Shown: piece by piece, positions 50,888 through 59,386 of the stretch
Numbering within the stretch: position 1 is the first letter of the stretch
Layout: each line of letters starts with the position of its first letter
Assembly: GCF_014333585.1 (NCBI RefSeq)
Contig: NZ_JACSCW010000005.1
Location: 1 to 64,000, forward strand
Length of the DNA: 64,000 bases
Origin: Hymenobacter sp. BT188
GTDB taxonomy: Bacteria > Bacteroidota > Bacteroidia > Cytophagales > Hymenobacteraceae
Reading direction: 5' to 3'
Notes under the pieces: generated by a model
What the model was told of the DNA's origin: nothing
Database searches by the model: none
The model's input: the letters and a program-made list of their open reading frames with translations, nothing else
Translations under genes and position numbers: made by a program

Positions 50888-52492
50888 TTAGCGGCAGTTG
50901 CGCAGCGCAAAATTATCGAAGGCCACGGTGGAGGTGTCGGGCCCCTGAGCCAGAAGCCCTACCCGTACGCCCCGATCCCACGGAGGCAGATACGTGCCAT
51001 TCAGGGCAAAGCTATCTAGCACGACGGGCTGCCAGGCAGTACCGCCATCTGTGCTGAAAGCGAAGCGGAAGCGGCTGCCGCCCCATGCCTCCAGGCGCAA
51101 ACAGAGCATCTTGCAATCTTCCAGTTTTACTTCAGTCAGGGTCAGATGCTTACTGCCCTTCATATGCCACAGCTGCAAATGGCCATTACCAGCTACCAGC
51201 GCTAGGGCATTTTGAGGGTCACCGATAGCCGCCAACCCCGCGTAGGTATTGGGCGCCAAAGCGCCATAATCAAGGGTAGCGGCTGCTTTGTACGTTGCCG
51301 TAAACGTGCGTTGCGCTACCACCGCTCCGATGCCCGTGGGGCGAGCAGTCAGCAGCAGTTGACCGTCGCTGACACCCACGGTAGGCTGCTCGTTTACCGG
51401 CCACTGCCAAGCGGCCGATAGGCGATTACCAGGGAAATCATCATTCACATTCAGTACCCGCAAATCGCGCAAGGGTTCGGCCTGGGGGCTGTTATTCACA
51501 AACTCAGGCCATCCCTCGGCGTTCCAGGTGAACTCGCTTAGCAACCCCTGACGACCCACAAACTCGTGGCTGTCGGTGTAATAGGCGTGGTGCAGCAGAA
51601 ACCAACGGCCTTCGTACTTCGTCACGGTGCCGTGGCCGGGGCATTTCCAGGTTTTATTTTTCTTTAGAATGGGGTTCTGGGGGCATTTTTCCCAAGGGCC
51701 TAGCAGCTTTTTGGAGCGGGCCACACCCGTAGCGTAGGTGCAGCACTTGCCGCAGCAGCCATTCCCTGCGTAAAACATGTAGAAGTATTCGCCCTGCCGC
51801 ACGATGGCGGAGCCTTCTACCAGGCAGCCTTCCCAGGGAGTATCGTTGTGGAACAGCTCAACTTTTTTGCCCATCAGCGCCGTACGACTTTCGTTCATGC
51901 GCTGTGCCCAAATAGGAGTGTCCTTTTTGTAGGCGTTGCCATCCTCTTTCCACACCATATAGAGAACGCCATTCTCATCGCGCAGCGGGAAGCCATCGAT
52001 GGAGCCTTTGCGCTGACCTATCAGCGGGCCGTGGTCGGTGTAGGGGCCGGCCGGGTCGTCGGCGCTGGCAATGGCTACACATAGCTGACCACGTCTACCT
52101 TTCCCTTTTTTGCGGGCGGTGTAGCAGATGTATGTTTTGCCATTTTCGTGGCTGATTTCCGGCGCCCAGAAGTTGGAGTCGGCCCACTCAGGCAGCCTAT
52201 CCGGAAACACATAGCTCACCACTTCCCAATCAACGAGGTTCGTAGACTTTAGCAGGGGGAAAACTGGTCCCCACTCGGCGGAAGTAGCGCTGGCCCAATA
52301 CGTATCACCAATTTTGGTAATCGTTGGATCGGGGAAGTCGCCGGGCAGAATGAGCTTATCGTAGATGACTGCGGGCGCGGCCTCAATTAGCGGCGCAGTA
52401 TTTACCACCGGCTGGCTAGCCACGGGGTAAGGAAGAGGCCATTCGCTGGGCGAACTGGCATCAGAGGCACCTGTTTCTAGATCGAAAGACAC
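50888..52492 (-). CDS. Glycoside hydrolase family 43 protein
   Basis: Arabinan/xylan-type glycosidase of 534 residues. The GH43 five-bladed propeller starts at LPGDFPDPTITKIGDTYW with the catalytic base aspartate (DPT); the general acid is in LVEGSAIVRQGEYFYMFY, and the pKa-tuning aspartate is probably in IDGFPLRDENG. A C-terminal beta-sandwich (about 340-530) resembles the DUF1349-like domain often fused to GH43. The start is a GTG at 52492 with no ATG nearby. No signal peptide is evident, so it may be cytoplasmic or the start may be wrong. No other polysaccharide-use genes are adjacent. Confidence 0.9.
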   Translation of the reverse strand: MSFDLETGASDASSPSEWPLPYPVASQPVVNTAPLIEAAPAVIYDKLILPGDFPDPTITKIGDTYWASATSAEWGPVFPLLKSTNLVDWEVVSYVFPDRLPEWADSNFWAPEISHENGKTYICYTARKKGKGRRGQLCVAIASADDPAGPYTDHGPLIGQRKGSIDGFPLRDENGVLYMVWKEDGNAYKKDTPIWAQRMNESRTALMGKKVELFHNDTPWEGCLVEGSAIVRQGEYFYMFYAGNGCCGKCCTYATGVARSKKLLGPWEKCPQNPILKKNKTWKCPGHGTVTKYEGRWFLLHHAYYTDSHEFVGRQGLLSEFTWNAEGWPEFVNNSPQAEPLRDLRVLNVNDDFPGNRLSAAWQWPVNEQPTVGVSDGQLLLTARPTGIGAVVAQRTFTATYKAAATLDYGALAPNTYAGLAAIGDPQNALALVAGNGHLQLWHMKGSKHLTLTEVKLEDCKMLCLRLEAWGGSRFRFAFSTDGGTAWQPVVLDSFALNGTYLPPWDRGVRVGLLAQGPDTSTVAFDNFALRNCR

Positions 52493-53109
52493 AACTAGAG
52501 AAAAAGAGGGTGGGAAATAAATTCTCTCGGCCGCTGGAAAGGCACGGTTTGACGGGCGGGTGGCCCAAACCTGACTAGCGGTATGTGTACTCTGAGAGGT
52601 TGCTCAGCGTATTTGAAGCAGAAAAAACAGATTGGAAGTGCATTGCAGCGGCCAATAACCTTAGGTAGTCATCAGCTTGGGAGCGCCAGGATCAGAAAGT
52701 ATGAAGGGCAGCGTGAGTGAACTTTCTTTGCGGGTAAAATACAGGTGTGATGTCCAACTGTATTTTTCTTATAAATCCAACTCTTGATTTTGATTTTCCT
52801 TCACCGGCCGCCCAGCAAGGCTAAGCGGCGGCATAGGAAAACGAATCTTGTCTAATATAGCGCTTTACAACCTTTTTTCGCAAACATTCTGCCAATAATG
52901 GCTGTCGAGCTGTGTACGCCCGAATTTTTAACATGCTGTGTATAAGACAGATAATAATCTATACTATTTTTTGCATTCATTAAAGAATTATTTTAACTAA
53001 TAATCATTATTCTTCCCTCTCCTTTACGAAGTATAAATCAGCCAGCTTAGACCGTTTATCGTAGCTATCGACTAACTATGGGCTTGCCCATGCTTACTAC
53101 CTTACTACT
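52493..53109. other. Long intergenic region, no supported gene
   Basis: 617 bases between divergent genes. The right half (52930-53010) is strongly AT-rich. A small palindrome, ATGGGCTTGCCCAT, lies just ahead of the oxidoreductase start at about 53078. No RNA gene, repeat of the window's families or open frame was recognised; an unannotated leader or small RNA cannot be excluded. Confidence 0.4.
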
Positions 53110-54141
53110 ATGACAATGAATTCTATTCAAACCGGCCTGCTGGCGTATGGCATGTCGGGCAAGGTATTTCACGCGCCATTTTTGGCTGCTCACCCCGGAT
53201 TTGTGCTGCGTGCCGTGACAGAGCGCCACCAGAAGCAGGCCCAGCAGGATTATCCGAACCTGATTAGCTACGACGGTGTGGAAGCCCTGCTCGCTGACCC
53301 CGAAATTGAGCTTATAGTAGTGAATACGCCCAGCAACACGCACTTCGATCTAGCCCGGCAGGTATTACAGGCGGGCAAGCATGTATTGATTGAGAAGCCG
53401 CTGGTGACTTCTTCGGCCGAAGTAAAGGAGTTGGAAGAACTTGGTCAGCGCATGAACCGGCACGTGCTGGCCTACCAAAACCGGCGCTGGGATAGTGATT
53501 TCCAGAGCGTAAAGCAGGTAATTGACAGCGGACAGCTCGGGCAGCTCATCGAAGTCCACTTCCGCTTCGACCGCTACAAAACGGCGCTAAATACGAAAGC
53601 ATTTAAGGAAACGCCCATTCCGGGCAGCGGACTTGTGTATGACCTTGGTCCGCATCTGATAGATCAGGCCATTAGTTTGTTTGGTAAGCCCACCTTCAGC
53701 CGCAAAACTACTGGCATGTTTCGGCCCGGCTCGCAGGTACCGGATTACTTCAGTTTTCACCTTCACTATCCCAATAGCTTGCAGGTATTTCTGACCAGTA
53801 GCTTGCTGGTAGCGCAGCCGCAAGCCTCCTTCGTGCTTCATGGTACGCAAGGTAGCTTCAGCAAGGCCCGCACCGATGTGCAGGAAACCCAACTTCAGCA
53901 AGGAATTGTCCCCCAGGATGCTGCGTATGGTCTGGAAGCGCCCGGCCAGGAAGGTGTTCTCACGTTAGCTAGTGCCGACGGTCAATTTACCACTCATTCT
54001 TACCCGGCCCCAAAGGGCGACTACATGCAGCTGTTTAAGGCTTTGTATCAAACTATTCGGAATGGAATTCCTTACCCTATTAAGCTGGAAGAGATACGCT
54101 GGCAGATGGAGTTGCTGGAGCAAAACGACGATACATTATAG
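53110..54141 (+). CDS. Gfo/Idh/MocA-family oxidoreductase
   Basis: Cytoplasmic NAD(P)-dependent dehydrogenase of 343 residues. N-terminal GLLAYGMSGKVFHAPFL is the nucleotide-binding start typical of the YdgJ-like subgroup; VVNTPSNTHFDLARQVLQAG and HVLIEKPL (EKP motif) follow; the catalytic region includes GSGLVYDLGPHLIDQA. Unlike the oxidoreductase at 21070 it has no export signal. A second ATG two codons on is possible. Sugar or inositol derivatives are the likely substrates. Confidence 0.92.
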   Translation: MTMNSIQTGLLAYGMSGKVFHAPFLAAHPGFVLRAVTERHQKQAQQDYPNLISYDGVEALLADPEIELIVVNTPSNTHFDLARQVLQAGKHVLIEKPLVTSSAEVKELEELGQRMNRHVLAYQNRRWDSDFQSVKQVIDSGQLGQLIEVHFRFDRYKTALNTKAFKETPIPGSGLVYDLGPHLIDQAISLFGKPTFSRKTTGMFRPGSQVPDYFSFHLHYPNSLQVFLTSSLLVAQPQASFVLHGTQGSFSKARTDVQETQLQQGIVPQDAAYGLEAPGQEGVLTLASADGQFTTHSYPAPKGDYMQLFKALYQTIRNGIPYPIKLEEIRWQMELLEQNDDTL

Positions 54142-54377
54142 GTAGTGTGAGGTGCCCGAATAAGCCGCTTTCTTCTCACGTCACGAGTAACGGGTGGCCT
54201 ACTGCACTGCGTAGTTTTACGGCCACTAGTGAGAACCCACAGAGCTGACAGGAATTCTACTGAAAAACACCCTGACGAGCTTAAAAAGGCATATTTTAAT
54301 GTAACCTAGCGCAAAAAAGAGCGGTAAAAAGTTCATGTTCAAAACAATGGTTTAACCTCTCAAACTTTGTTACCGCC

Positions 54378-55010
54378 ATGGCTATTCAGCAATATCAGGA
54401 CTCGTTTTCAGGGTTGAGCCAGTCACCTTTTAGTGCCATGCTAGACCGGTTTTTTAACGACACCGTAGCTTCTCGGGGACGGTTGTCCAGTTTCTCTCCC
54501 CAGGTAGATGCTTACGAAACGGAGCGTGGCTACCAAATTGAGGCTGCGCTACCAGGTATGAAGCGCGAAGACATTAAGGTTGATTTTCAGCAGGGCCGCC
54601 TGACTATTTCGGGCGAGCGGCAGTTCAAAAATGAGCAGAACGACCGGCGCTACCACCTCGTGGAGAGTTCCTATGGGTCGTTTCAGCGGTCCTTCCAAAT
54701 GCCTGATACCGTAGACCCCAGCCAAATAGAAGCATCATTTGAGGATGGGGTGCTGCGGGTAATGGTGCCGAAAGACACCCAGAAAACCATGCGTCACCAA
54801 ATCAATATTCGTGGGGGGCAAAATATAGGCAGCGGCCAGATGTCGGAGCGTATGGGCCAGCAAGCCAGCGACATCTCTGTGCAGTCGGGCGACGGACAAA
54901 ATCAGTCTAGCAATGACAGATACAATATGCAGCAGGATCAAGGCCAAGCCGATGGATCGTCGTATAGCGACTCGGCGGAAGCCCAGAGTTCTGGCAAGCG
55001 GAATGCCTAA
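54378..55010 (+). CDS. Hsp20/alpha-crystallin small heat-shock protein
   Basis: Holdase chaperone of 210 residues. The alpha-crystallin domain spans about 35-140 (VDAYETERGYQIEAALPGMKREDIKVDFQQGRLTISGER, FQRSFQMPDTVDPSQIEASFEDGVLRVMVPK). The C-terminal 70 residues are rich in Q, S, G and D (SGDGQNQSSND, QDQGQADGSSYSDS), longer and more disordered than the usual IXI tail. Expected to bind unfolding proteins under stress. A GGGGGGCAAA motif sits within the gene. Confidence 0.92.
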   Translation: MAIQQYQDSFSGLSQSPFSAMLDRFFNDTVASRGRLSSFSPQVDAYETERGYQIEAALPGMKREDIKVDFQQGRLTISGERQFKNEQNDRRYHLVESSYGSFQRSFQMPDTVDPSQIEASFEDGVLRVMVPKDTQKTMRHQINIRGGQNIGSGQMSERMGQQASDISVQSGDGQNQSSNDRYNMQQDQGQADGSSYSDSAEAQSSGKRNA

Positions 55011-55038
55011 GTAAGTTCTCAGCAATAATCAGTTCACG

Positions 55039-55074
55039 AAAAAAGCCCCCTGATTACTTCAGGGGGCTTTTTTA
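55039..55074. terminator. Bidirectional terminator (GCCCCCT variant)
   Basis: Stem GCCCCCTGA (55045-55053) with TCAGGGGGC (55059-55067), A-run and T-run on both sides, between the convergent Hsp20 and esterase-like genes. Confidence 0.9.
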
Positions 55075-55755
55075 TTCTGTAGGGTTAGGATTCGGTTCAT
55101 AGTTTATAGTCTCGGCGCCAGCGCCCAGAGCTGCCAGCGTAAGGCCATCTTCCGCCACGTAGCTCAGCTGCGCCGTAAGGCCCACATCAAGCAAATCCTG
55201 CACAAGGCCTTCGCCGGCGGCTTCAGGCGTGTACATGTCCACGGTGGTGGCTACCACATTTACTGGCCGATCGGGTAGGCCAACAAGGGTGGCGCGACGG
55301 TCAATTTCGGGTGGGAAGATGGCGGCGTACAGAATCAGGCGTTCATAGTTGATACGGTTACTAGCCAGCCAGCGACAGGCGGCCGCCCCACCGTGCCCGT
55401 AGCCCAGTACCGTAACGGTGGTATCAGGCGGACAAGCGGCCAGTATCGTTTCGGCCAGGGAATCGAGGTAATTGGTGAGGTCGGCGAGGTCGGGCAACAA
55501 GTCGGAGGCGGCAAACCACGTAGCGCCCGTACTCAGCGTGCCATCGGGAGCGGGCGGCAAGGTGTAGCGTGAGAGAGCTTCGGGCAGAATCAGCAGGCGC
55601 TCGGGCGTCACGAGGTTAACAAGCTGGGCAGCAAAATCGGCAACGGATTGGCCTTCGCCGTGCAGGCAAAACCAGACGTGACGAATCGTCGGGCCGGGTT
55701 CGCCCACGCAATAGTAGCGGGCGGTGCGCGTCGTATTAAACGTTTGGAGCTGCAT
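55072..55755 (-). CDS. Degenerate phospholipase/carboxylesterase-like protein
   Basis: Alpha/beta-fold protein of 227 residues, ATG at 55755 preferred over 55824 because family similarity starts at VWFCLHGEGQSVADFAAQL. The overall plan follows the esterase/dienelactone-hydrolase family (LVTPERLLILPEALSRY, LILYAAIFPPEID), but the nucleophile elbow reads LGYGHGGAAACRW: the serine of GxSxGG is glycine. No catalytic histidine is evident near the C-terminus. It is therefore probably not a hydrolase, but a binding or regulatory protein. It lies between two Hsp20-like genes. Confidence 0.78.
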   Translation of the reverse strand: MQLQTFNTTRTARYYCVGEPGPTIRHVWFCLHGEGQSVADFAAQLVNLVTPERLLILPEALSRYTLPPAPDGTLSTGATWFAASDLLPDLADLTNYLDSLAETILAACPPDTTVTVLGYGHGGAAACRWLASNRINYERLILYAAIFPPEIDRRATLVGLPDRPVNVVATTVDMYTPEAAGEGLVQDLLDVGLTAQLSYVAEDGLTLAALGAGAETINYEPNPNPTE

Positions 55756-55994
55756 ATAGTCTAACAGGGGCAGTACGACAAAGTATTCTATACGGAAGCA
55801 ACGCGAGCCATGGTTGGGAGGCACCCAAAGTTGTGCTTAGGCACCGCACTATTACCTGTCACTATGGCCGTTTAAACAGGTTTCAGACGGCTTCTAAGGC
55901 GCCAATCTGGCCGAAACCCGGCGTTGGTGGCGCATAATAGACGTTGGTACATCGTTTGAAATAACCCCATCACAATCAAGAAAGAGACCTGACC

Positions 55995-56378
55995 ATGAAG
56001 TTGATAAGCCAAGAATTCATTCGCAATATTGCCCCCCAGCTTAACCTGCTCAACACGTTGGGCGGTGGCACGGCCCAGGCGCAGCTGCGCGTCGATAAGG
56101 TGGCGAAGGGTGTGGTAGTGCGGGTGGCGGCGCCTTCGGTGCGCCCCGAGAACTTCCACGTATTGCTCGATAACAACCGTCTGACCGTGTACTGCGACTA
56201 CCGACACGAGGAGGATGACAAAATGAGCGCTCCGCTGTTTGCTCAAACGCTGGATTTGCCCGCTAACCTCGACCTCGACCGCATTGATGCTGTGCACGAG
56301 GAAAACGAGCTGCGCGTCCGCATTCCCTATCAAGATTCGGCGAGCCGTCGCCGCGAAATCGATATCAAATTGCGCTAG
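55995..56378 (+). CDS. Divergent Hsp20/alpha-crystallin-like protein
   Basis: Protein of 127 residues with one alpha-crystallin-like domain (VRVAAPSVRPENFHVLLDNNRLTVYCDY, FAQTLDLPANLDLDRIDAVHEENELRVRIPY). The pattern of strands is preserved, including the ENELRVRIPY strand, but the N-terminal arm is short and the C-terminal IXI extension is only weakly present (IDIKLR). It could be a partner or modulator of the larger Hsp20 at 54378. Begins with an ATTGCCCCCCAG (IAPQ) motif near codon 12. Confidence 0.8.
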   Translation: MKLISQEFIRNIAPQLNLLNTLGGGTAQAQLRVDKVAKGVVVRVAAPSVRPENFHVLLDNNRLTVYCDYRHEEDDKMSAPLFAQTLDLPANLDLDRIDAVHEENELRVRIPYQDSASRRREIDIKLR

Positions 56379-56429
56379 GCTCCGCTTAGTTGCTTATAAC
56401 GTCGGGACCGACCGACACCTTTTCACTGA

Positions 56430-56458
56430 AGCCACTGCTTAACCGCAGTGGCTTTTTT
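56430..56458. terminator. Bidirectional terminator
   Basis: Stem GCCACTGC / GCAGTGGC with a 6-base loop and a T-run, between the convergent Hsp20-like gene and the membrane protein gene. Confidence 0.8.
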
Positions 56459-56461
56459 GTG

Positions 56462-56785
56462 CTAATCAAAAAGAGGTATCAGCAGCATAAACCCGGTAAC
56501 AAGCGCCAGATAAAACCAGCCCATCACCTGCCCCCGATACCGGCGCGGCAGCCGGTTGCTGAGCACCAGCACCGCTATTACTATTACTAGCAAGTGCAGC
56601 AGCAGGAATACTACGGTTTTCACCCAATTGCTGACGATGGTATTCTCGGGCTGCATCTGGTCGCTCATGCCTAGGCCGGAGGTAGCGAAACGCAAGACAT
56701 AGTACGTCACGGTTTCAAACACCACAAAGCACACGAAGCCAATCAACAGCGCCTGAGAACTCGATTTCTGCGAAACGTCAGCCAT
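56462..56785 (-). CDS. Small integral membrane protein
   Basis: Protein of 107 residues with three hydrophobic segments (ALLIGFVCFVVFETVTYYVL, VVFLLLHLLVIVIAVLVLS and VMGWFYLALVTGFMLLIPL). No family recognised. Probably an inner-membrane protein. Located downstream of the VF530 gene by 47 bases, same strand, so the two may share a transcript. Confidence 0.7.
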   Translation of the reverse strand: MADVSQKSSSQALLIGFVCFVVFETVTYYVLRFATSGLGMSDQMQPENTIVSNWVKTVVFLLLHLLVIVIAVLVLSNRLPRRYRGQVMGWFYLALVTGFMLLIPLFD

Positions 56786-56832
56786 TGTTTACTTTAAAAG
56801 CGCTAGATGAATAATTGCCCCCCGGTCTTACT

Positions 56833-57108
56833 TCACTTGGTTTTCTTGCTCAAAACCTCCTGACTTCGTGTCTTGATGTAAAGCTCTTCCACTTTGGTGC
56901 GGGCCCAAGGTGTGCGGCGCAAAAATACCAAGCTGGATTTGATGCTGGGATTGACGGCGAAGCAATTGATATGAATGCGCTCATCCAAACCGGGCCAGCC
57001 ATAATGCGCCACCAGGTATTCCAGAATCTGGGCCAGGGTGATGCCGTGTAGCTCACGGATGAGGTGGCCCGATTCATCGCGGGCGTCGGAAAGGTTGGAA
57101 GTAGCCAT
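56833..57108 (-). CDS. VF530 family (DUF2132) protein
   Basis: Small protein of 91 residues matching the VF530 family: LHGITLAQILEYLVAHYGWPGL, INCFAVNPSIKSSLVFLRRTPWARTKVEELY. The family is named for a Vibrio fischeri protein with a known fold and suggested nucleic-acid binding; its physiological role is not established. Divergent from the lysozyme gene. Confidence 0.9.
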   Translation of the reverse strand: MATSNLSDARDESGHLIRELHGITLAQILEYLVAHYGWPGLDERIHINCFAVNPSIKSSLVFLRRTPWARTKVEELYIKTRSQEVLSKKTK

Positions 57109-57233
57109 GTGGCGGAGCGTTAAGAAGCGAAAGGTCGGGAAAAGCAGTCATTGATAAGCAACCTGTGGTGGGTGGGGGGCTTTTTCTGTGCCGGAACCAC
57201 TAGCTTAGGTACGAGCCAGGCAGGTATGTGCGT

Positions 57234-57241
57234 TACCTTTG
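57234..57241 (+). promoter_or_regulatory. Candidate -7 box before the GH25 gene
   Basis: TACCTTTG fits TAnnTTTG exactly but ends only two bases before the ATG at 57244. If functional, the transcript would start near the ATG at 57256, favouring that downstream start and a near-leaderless mRNA. Confidence 0.35.
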
Positions 57242-57243
57242 TG

Positions 57244-58077
57244 ATGGCCACGCTGATGAACCGACCCCGACCACGCCCTACTGCTCCCCGCCGCTCCGCC
57301 GCTTCTCGGTGGCGTTTGCCCCTGCTGATCAGCTTGGGGTTGCTGCTGGCGGCGCTAGTTTTTTACGGGCGCAACTGGCGGCAGATCAACCGCTATGCAC
57401 GGCTGACGTATGCTAAGTATACGGCTCATCAGCTGACGGGCCGCGAGAAAACGCCCCTGCTTACCGGTTACACGGTTCATGGTATTGATGTATCATCGTA
57501 TCAGGGCCGCATCGATTGGCCGGAAGTGGCAGAACACCAGGTGCGTTTTGCCTTCATTAAAGCCACTGAGGGCATTACCCTGCGCGATGCTCGTTTCCAG
57601 CGCAACTGGCGCGAAGCGCGGGCCGCGGGCGTTTACCGTGGGGCTTATCATTACTTTCAGCCCAACTACGACGGCGCCCAGCAAGCTGATCTTTTTGTAC
57701 GCAACGTGCCCCTAAAGGCTGGCGATTTGCCCCCCGTGCTCGATGTGGAAGATCCCAAATTTCACGACGTGGCCGTGATGCGGCGCAACGTAGCCACCTG
57801 GCTGCGCCTGATAGAGCGGCACTACGGTGTGCGCCCTATTCTGTATACCAACTACAATTTCTACAAGCGGCACCTAGCTGGTCACTTCGATAAGTATCCC
57901 TTGTGGCTGGCTCATTACGAAGTGGAAAAGCCCCTCCTGCCCCGCGACAAATGGATTATCTGGCAGCACAGCGACGAATCGCACGTGCCAGGTATTCGCG
58001 GCCCGGTCGATTTCAACGTATTTCAGGGAAACTTTGCCATGCTGCTTGCCATGCGCATTCCCGAAAAGCCGGAGTGA
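57244..58077 (+). CDS. GH25-family lysozyme, membrane anchored
   Basis: Peptidoglycan hydrolase of 277 residues (or 273 from the ATG at 57256; an extension to 57151 is not supported). A basic N-terminus and one membrane span (LPLLISLGLLLAALVFY) anchor it. The GH25 domain (about 78-265) begins HGIDVSSYQGRIDWPEV with the first catalytic aspartate, and the catalytic pair is in PPVLDVEDPKF; WLAHYEVEKP and WQHSDESHVPGI are also typical. It probably cuts the glycan strands of the cell wall. An RlpA-type gene follows 36 bases later. Confidence 0.92.
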   Translation: MATLMNRPRPRPTAPRRSAASRWRLPLLISLGLLLAALVFYGRNWRQINRYARLTYAKYTAHQLTGREKTPLLTGYTVHGIDVSSYQGRIDWPEVAEHQVRFAFIKATEGITLRDARFQRNWREARAAGVYRGAYHYFQPNYDGAQQADLFVRNVPLKAGDLPPVLDVEDPKFHDVAVMRRNVATWLRLIERHYGVRPILYTNYNFYKRHLAGHFDKYPLWLAHYEVEKPLLPRDKWIIWQHSDESHVPGIRGPVDFNVFQGNFAMLLAMRIPEKPE

Positions 58078-58102
58078 GTGTAAGCTCCAGCTTTGTGTCA
58101 TT

Positions 58103-58110
58103 TATATTTG
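58103..58110 (+). promoter_or_regulatory. TAnnTTTG motif before the rlpA-like gene
   Basis: TATATTTG three bases before the ATG. An exact -7 match, but too close to the start codon to be certain; it may be a chance AT-rich leader. Confidence 0.25.
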
Positions 58111-58113
58111 CTT

Positions 58114-58503
58114 ATGCCTCGCTTTTCCTTTCGTCGTTTTTGCTGGCTGCTAAGCTTACCGTGGCTGCTGAGCGCCTGCGCCGGTGGCGCTAATACGTTC
58201 ACCCAGAGCGGGCAGGGCTCGTATTACGCCAACAAATTTAATGGCCGCAAAACGGCTAGCGGCACGGTATATCGTCCCAACAGGATGACGGCCGCCCACA
58301 ACACGCTCCCTTTCGGTACGGTGGTGCGCGTAACCAACACGCGCAACAACCGCTCAGTGAAAGTAACCGTGACGGACCGCGGACCGCACGTGAAAGGCCG
58401 CATCATTGACTTGTCGCGCAAAGCCGCCCGCAAAATTGACTTGATTGACGCTGGGGTGGTTCCAGTAAAGGTGAAAGTGGTAAAGACAGCACCCTCACGC
58501 TAA
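58114..58503 (+). CDS. RlpA-like septal lipoprotein
   Basis: Lipoprotein of 129 residues, ATG at 58114 chosen for its signal (FCWLLSLPWLLSAC, lipidated C22). The double-psi beta-barrel domain shows QGSYYANKFNGRKTASGTVY, MTAAHNTLPFGTVVRVTNT and VTVTDRGPHVKGRIIDLSRKAARKI, including the catalytic-type aspartate and histidine. RlpA cleaves or binds denuded glycan strands at the division site in other bacteria. No SPOR domain follows, so septal targeting is not obvious. Works in the same compartment as the GH25 lysozyme upstream. Confidence 0.9.
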   Translation: MPRFSFRRFCWLLSLPWLLSACAGGANTFTQSGQGSYYANKFNGRKTASGTVYRPNRMTAAHNTLPFGTVVRVTNTRNNRSVKVTVTDRGPHVKGRIIDLSRKAARKIDLIDAGVVPVKVKVVKTAPSR

Positions 58504-58518
58504 GCTGGGGGGCTTTTT
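58503..58518 (+). terminator. Degenerate terminator half
   Basis: AGCTGGGGGGCTTTTTT directly after the rlpA stop. Only the right arm of the usual GCCCCCC hairpin is intact; weak pairing with AGCACCC 20 bases upstream is possible. Confidence 0.5.
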
Positions 58519-58544
58519 TACCTGAATATTTCTATTTGTCTCGC

Positions 58545-58739
58545 ATGAGAATTCGCAAAAAAGTACGCTGGACTGTACCTGCTGCATCAAGTCGCTTTGT
58601 AGCGCTGGCTGCGTTTGTGAAAGCCGCCGAAGCCCAGGCTTGGACCGATGCGGAAATCCAATACGTGATGGACGAGGTAGTAGAAGCCCGCGACGATGAC
58701 GAGGCCACGCTGATTTTGCTGGACTACACCCAGGTCTAA
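58545..58739 (+). CDS. Small hypothetical protein
   Basis: Protein of 64 residues with a basic start (MRIRKKVRW) and an acidic helical C-terminal half (WTDAEIQYVMDEVVEARDDDEATLILLDYTQV). No family recognised. Followed by a hairpin-forming GTCGGGCGGCTC / GAGCCGCCCGAC at about 58745-58785 that may terminate it. Confidence 0.6.
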   Translation: MRIRKKVRWTVPAASSRFVALAAFVKAAEAQAWTDAEIQYVMDEVVEARDDDEATLILLDYTQV

Positions 58740-58744
58740 ACACA

Positions 58745-58786
58745 GTCGGGCGGCTCCAACCCTACTGGTCTGAGCCGCCCGACTGT
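58745..58786. terminator. Hairpin between convergent small genes
   Basis: Perfect inverted repeat ACAGTCGGGCGGCTC / GAGCCGCCCGACTGT (about 58742-58786) with a loop near CCAACCCTACTGGTCT. There is no clear T-run, so its role as a terminator is uncertain. Confidence 0.55.
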
Positions 58787-58805
58787 GTGGATTAGTAGAC
58801 TAAGC

Positions 58806-59219
58806 CTAGCGTTTCTTTTTCTTGCCTTTATTCTTGAGGTCCTCCTTTTTAACGAGGAGAAGGCTGTCTTGCGCTGCTTTTTGAGCACTAGTGGTAATAC
58901 GGCCACTCAGCGAAACAATATCGCCCTCCGTCAGCTGAGTGCTCACGCCGGCAGGCGTAGTTATCGTGCCGGTCGGCGTTATTTTGGTGCCATTGATAAG
59001 GCTCATTTCCTGCGTCAGCGGTGTAGTACGCCCCATTTGGGTCACTAGCACTTTGCCTTCCTTCATCATCACGCCATCCTTCATAGTAGCCACGCCGGGC
59101 GCTACTGGCTTCGGACGAGGTGTTGCAGCCTTGCGGGGGGGCATTTTTGTTTGAGCCGAAGCGGCTACAGCACTGGTAGTTAAGGCGAAAGCCAGAAGCA
59201 CGATACCACGTAATTTCAT
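58806..59219 (-). CDS. Secreted DUF6799-type protein
   Basis: Exported protein of 137 residues, ATG at 59219 chosen for its signal peptide (GIVLLAFALTTSAVAASAQ). The mature part contains short repeated strands (MKDGVMMKEGKVLVTQMG, MSLINGTKITPTGTITTPAG, LTEGDIVSLSG) in the style of the DUF6799 domain of Bacteroidota. The C-terminus is very basic (KKEDLKNKGKKKKR). Function unknown. Confidence 0.72.
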   Translation of the reverse strand: MKLRGIVLLAFALTTSAVAASAQTKMPPRKAATPRPKPVAPGVATMKDGVMMKEGKVLVTQMGRTTPLTQEMSLINGTKITPTGTITTPAGVSTQLTEGDIVSLSGRITTSAQKAAQDSLLLVKKEDLKNKGKKKKR

Positions 59220-59386
59220 GAGAAAAGAGGGATGGAGAGTGGGAGATATAAGTAAAGCGAATTCAAGAGGCAACCGCTGGGTGTGCACCAATACAAGCCA
59301 GCAACCCACCGTAAGCCAAGCGCGTTAGAAAAGAAAAATAGCCACATCAGTGGCACCTTCTTTCATCCTCTAAATCAGCAGTTCAT

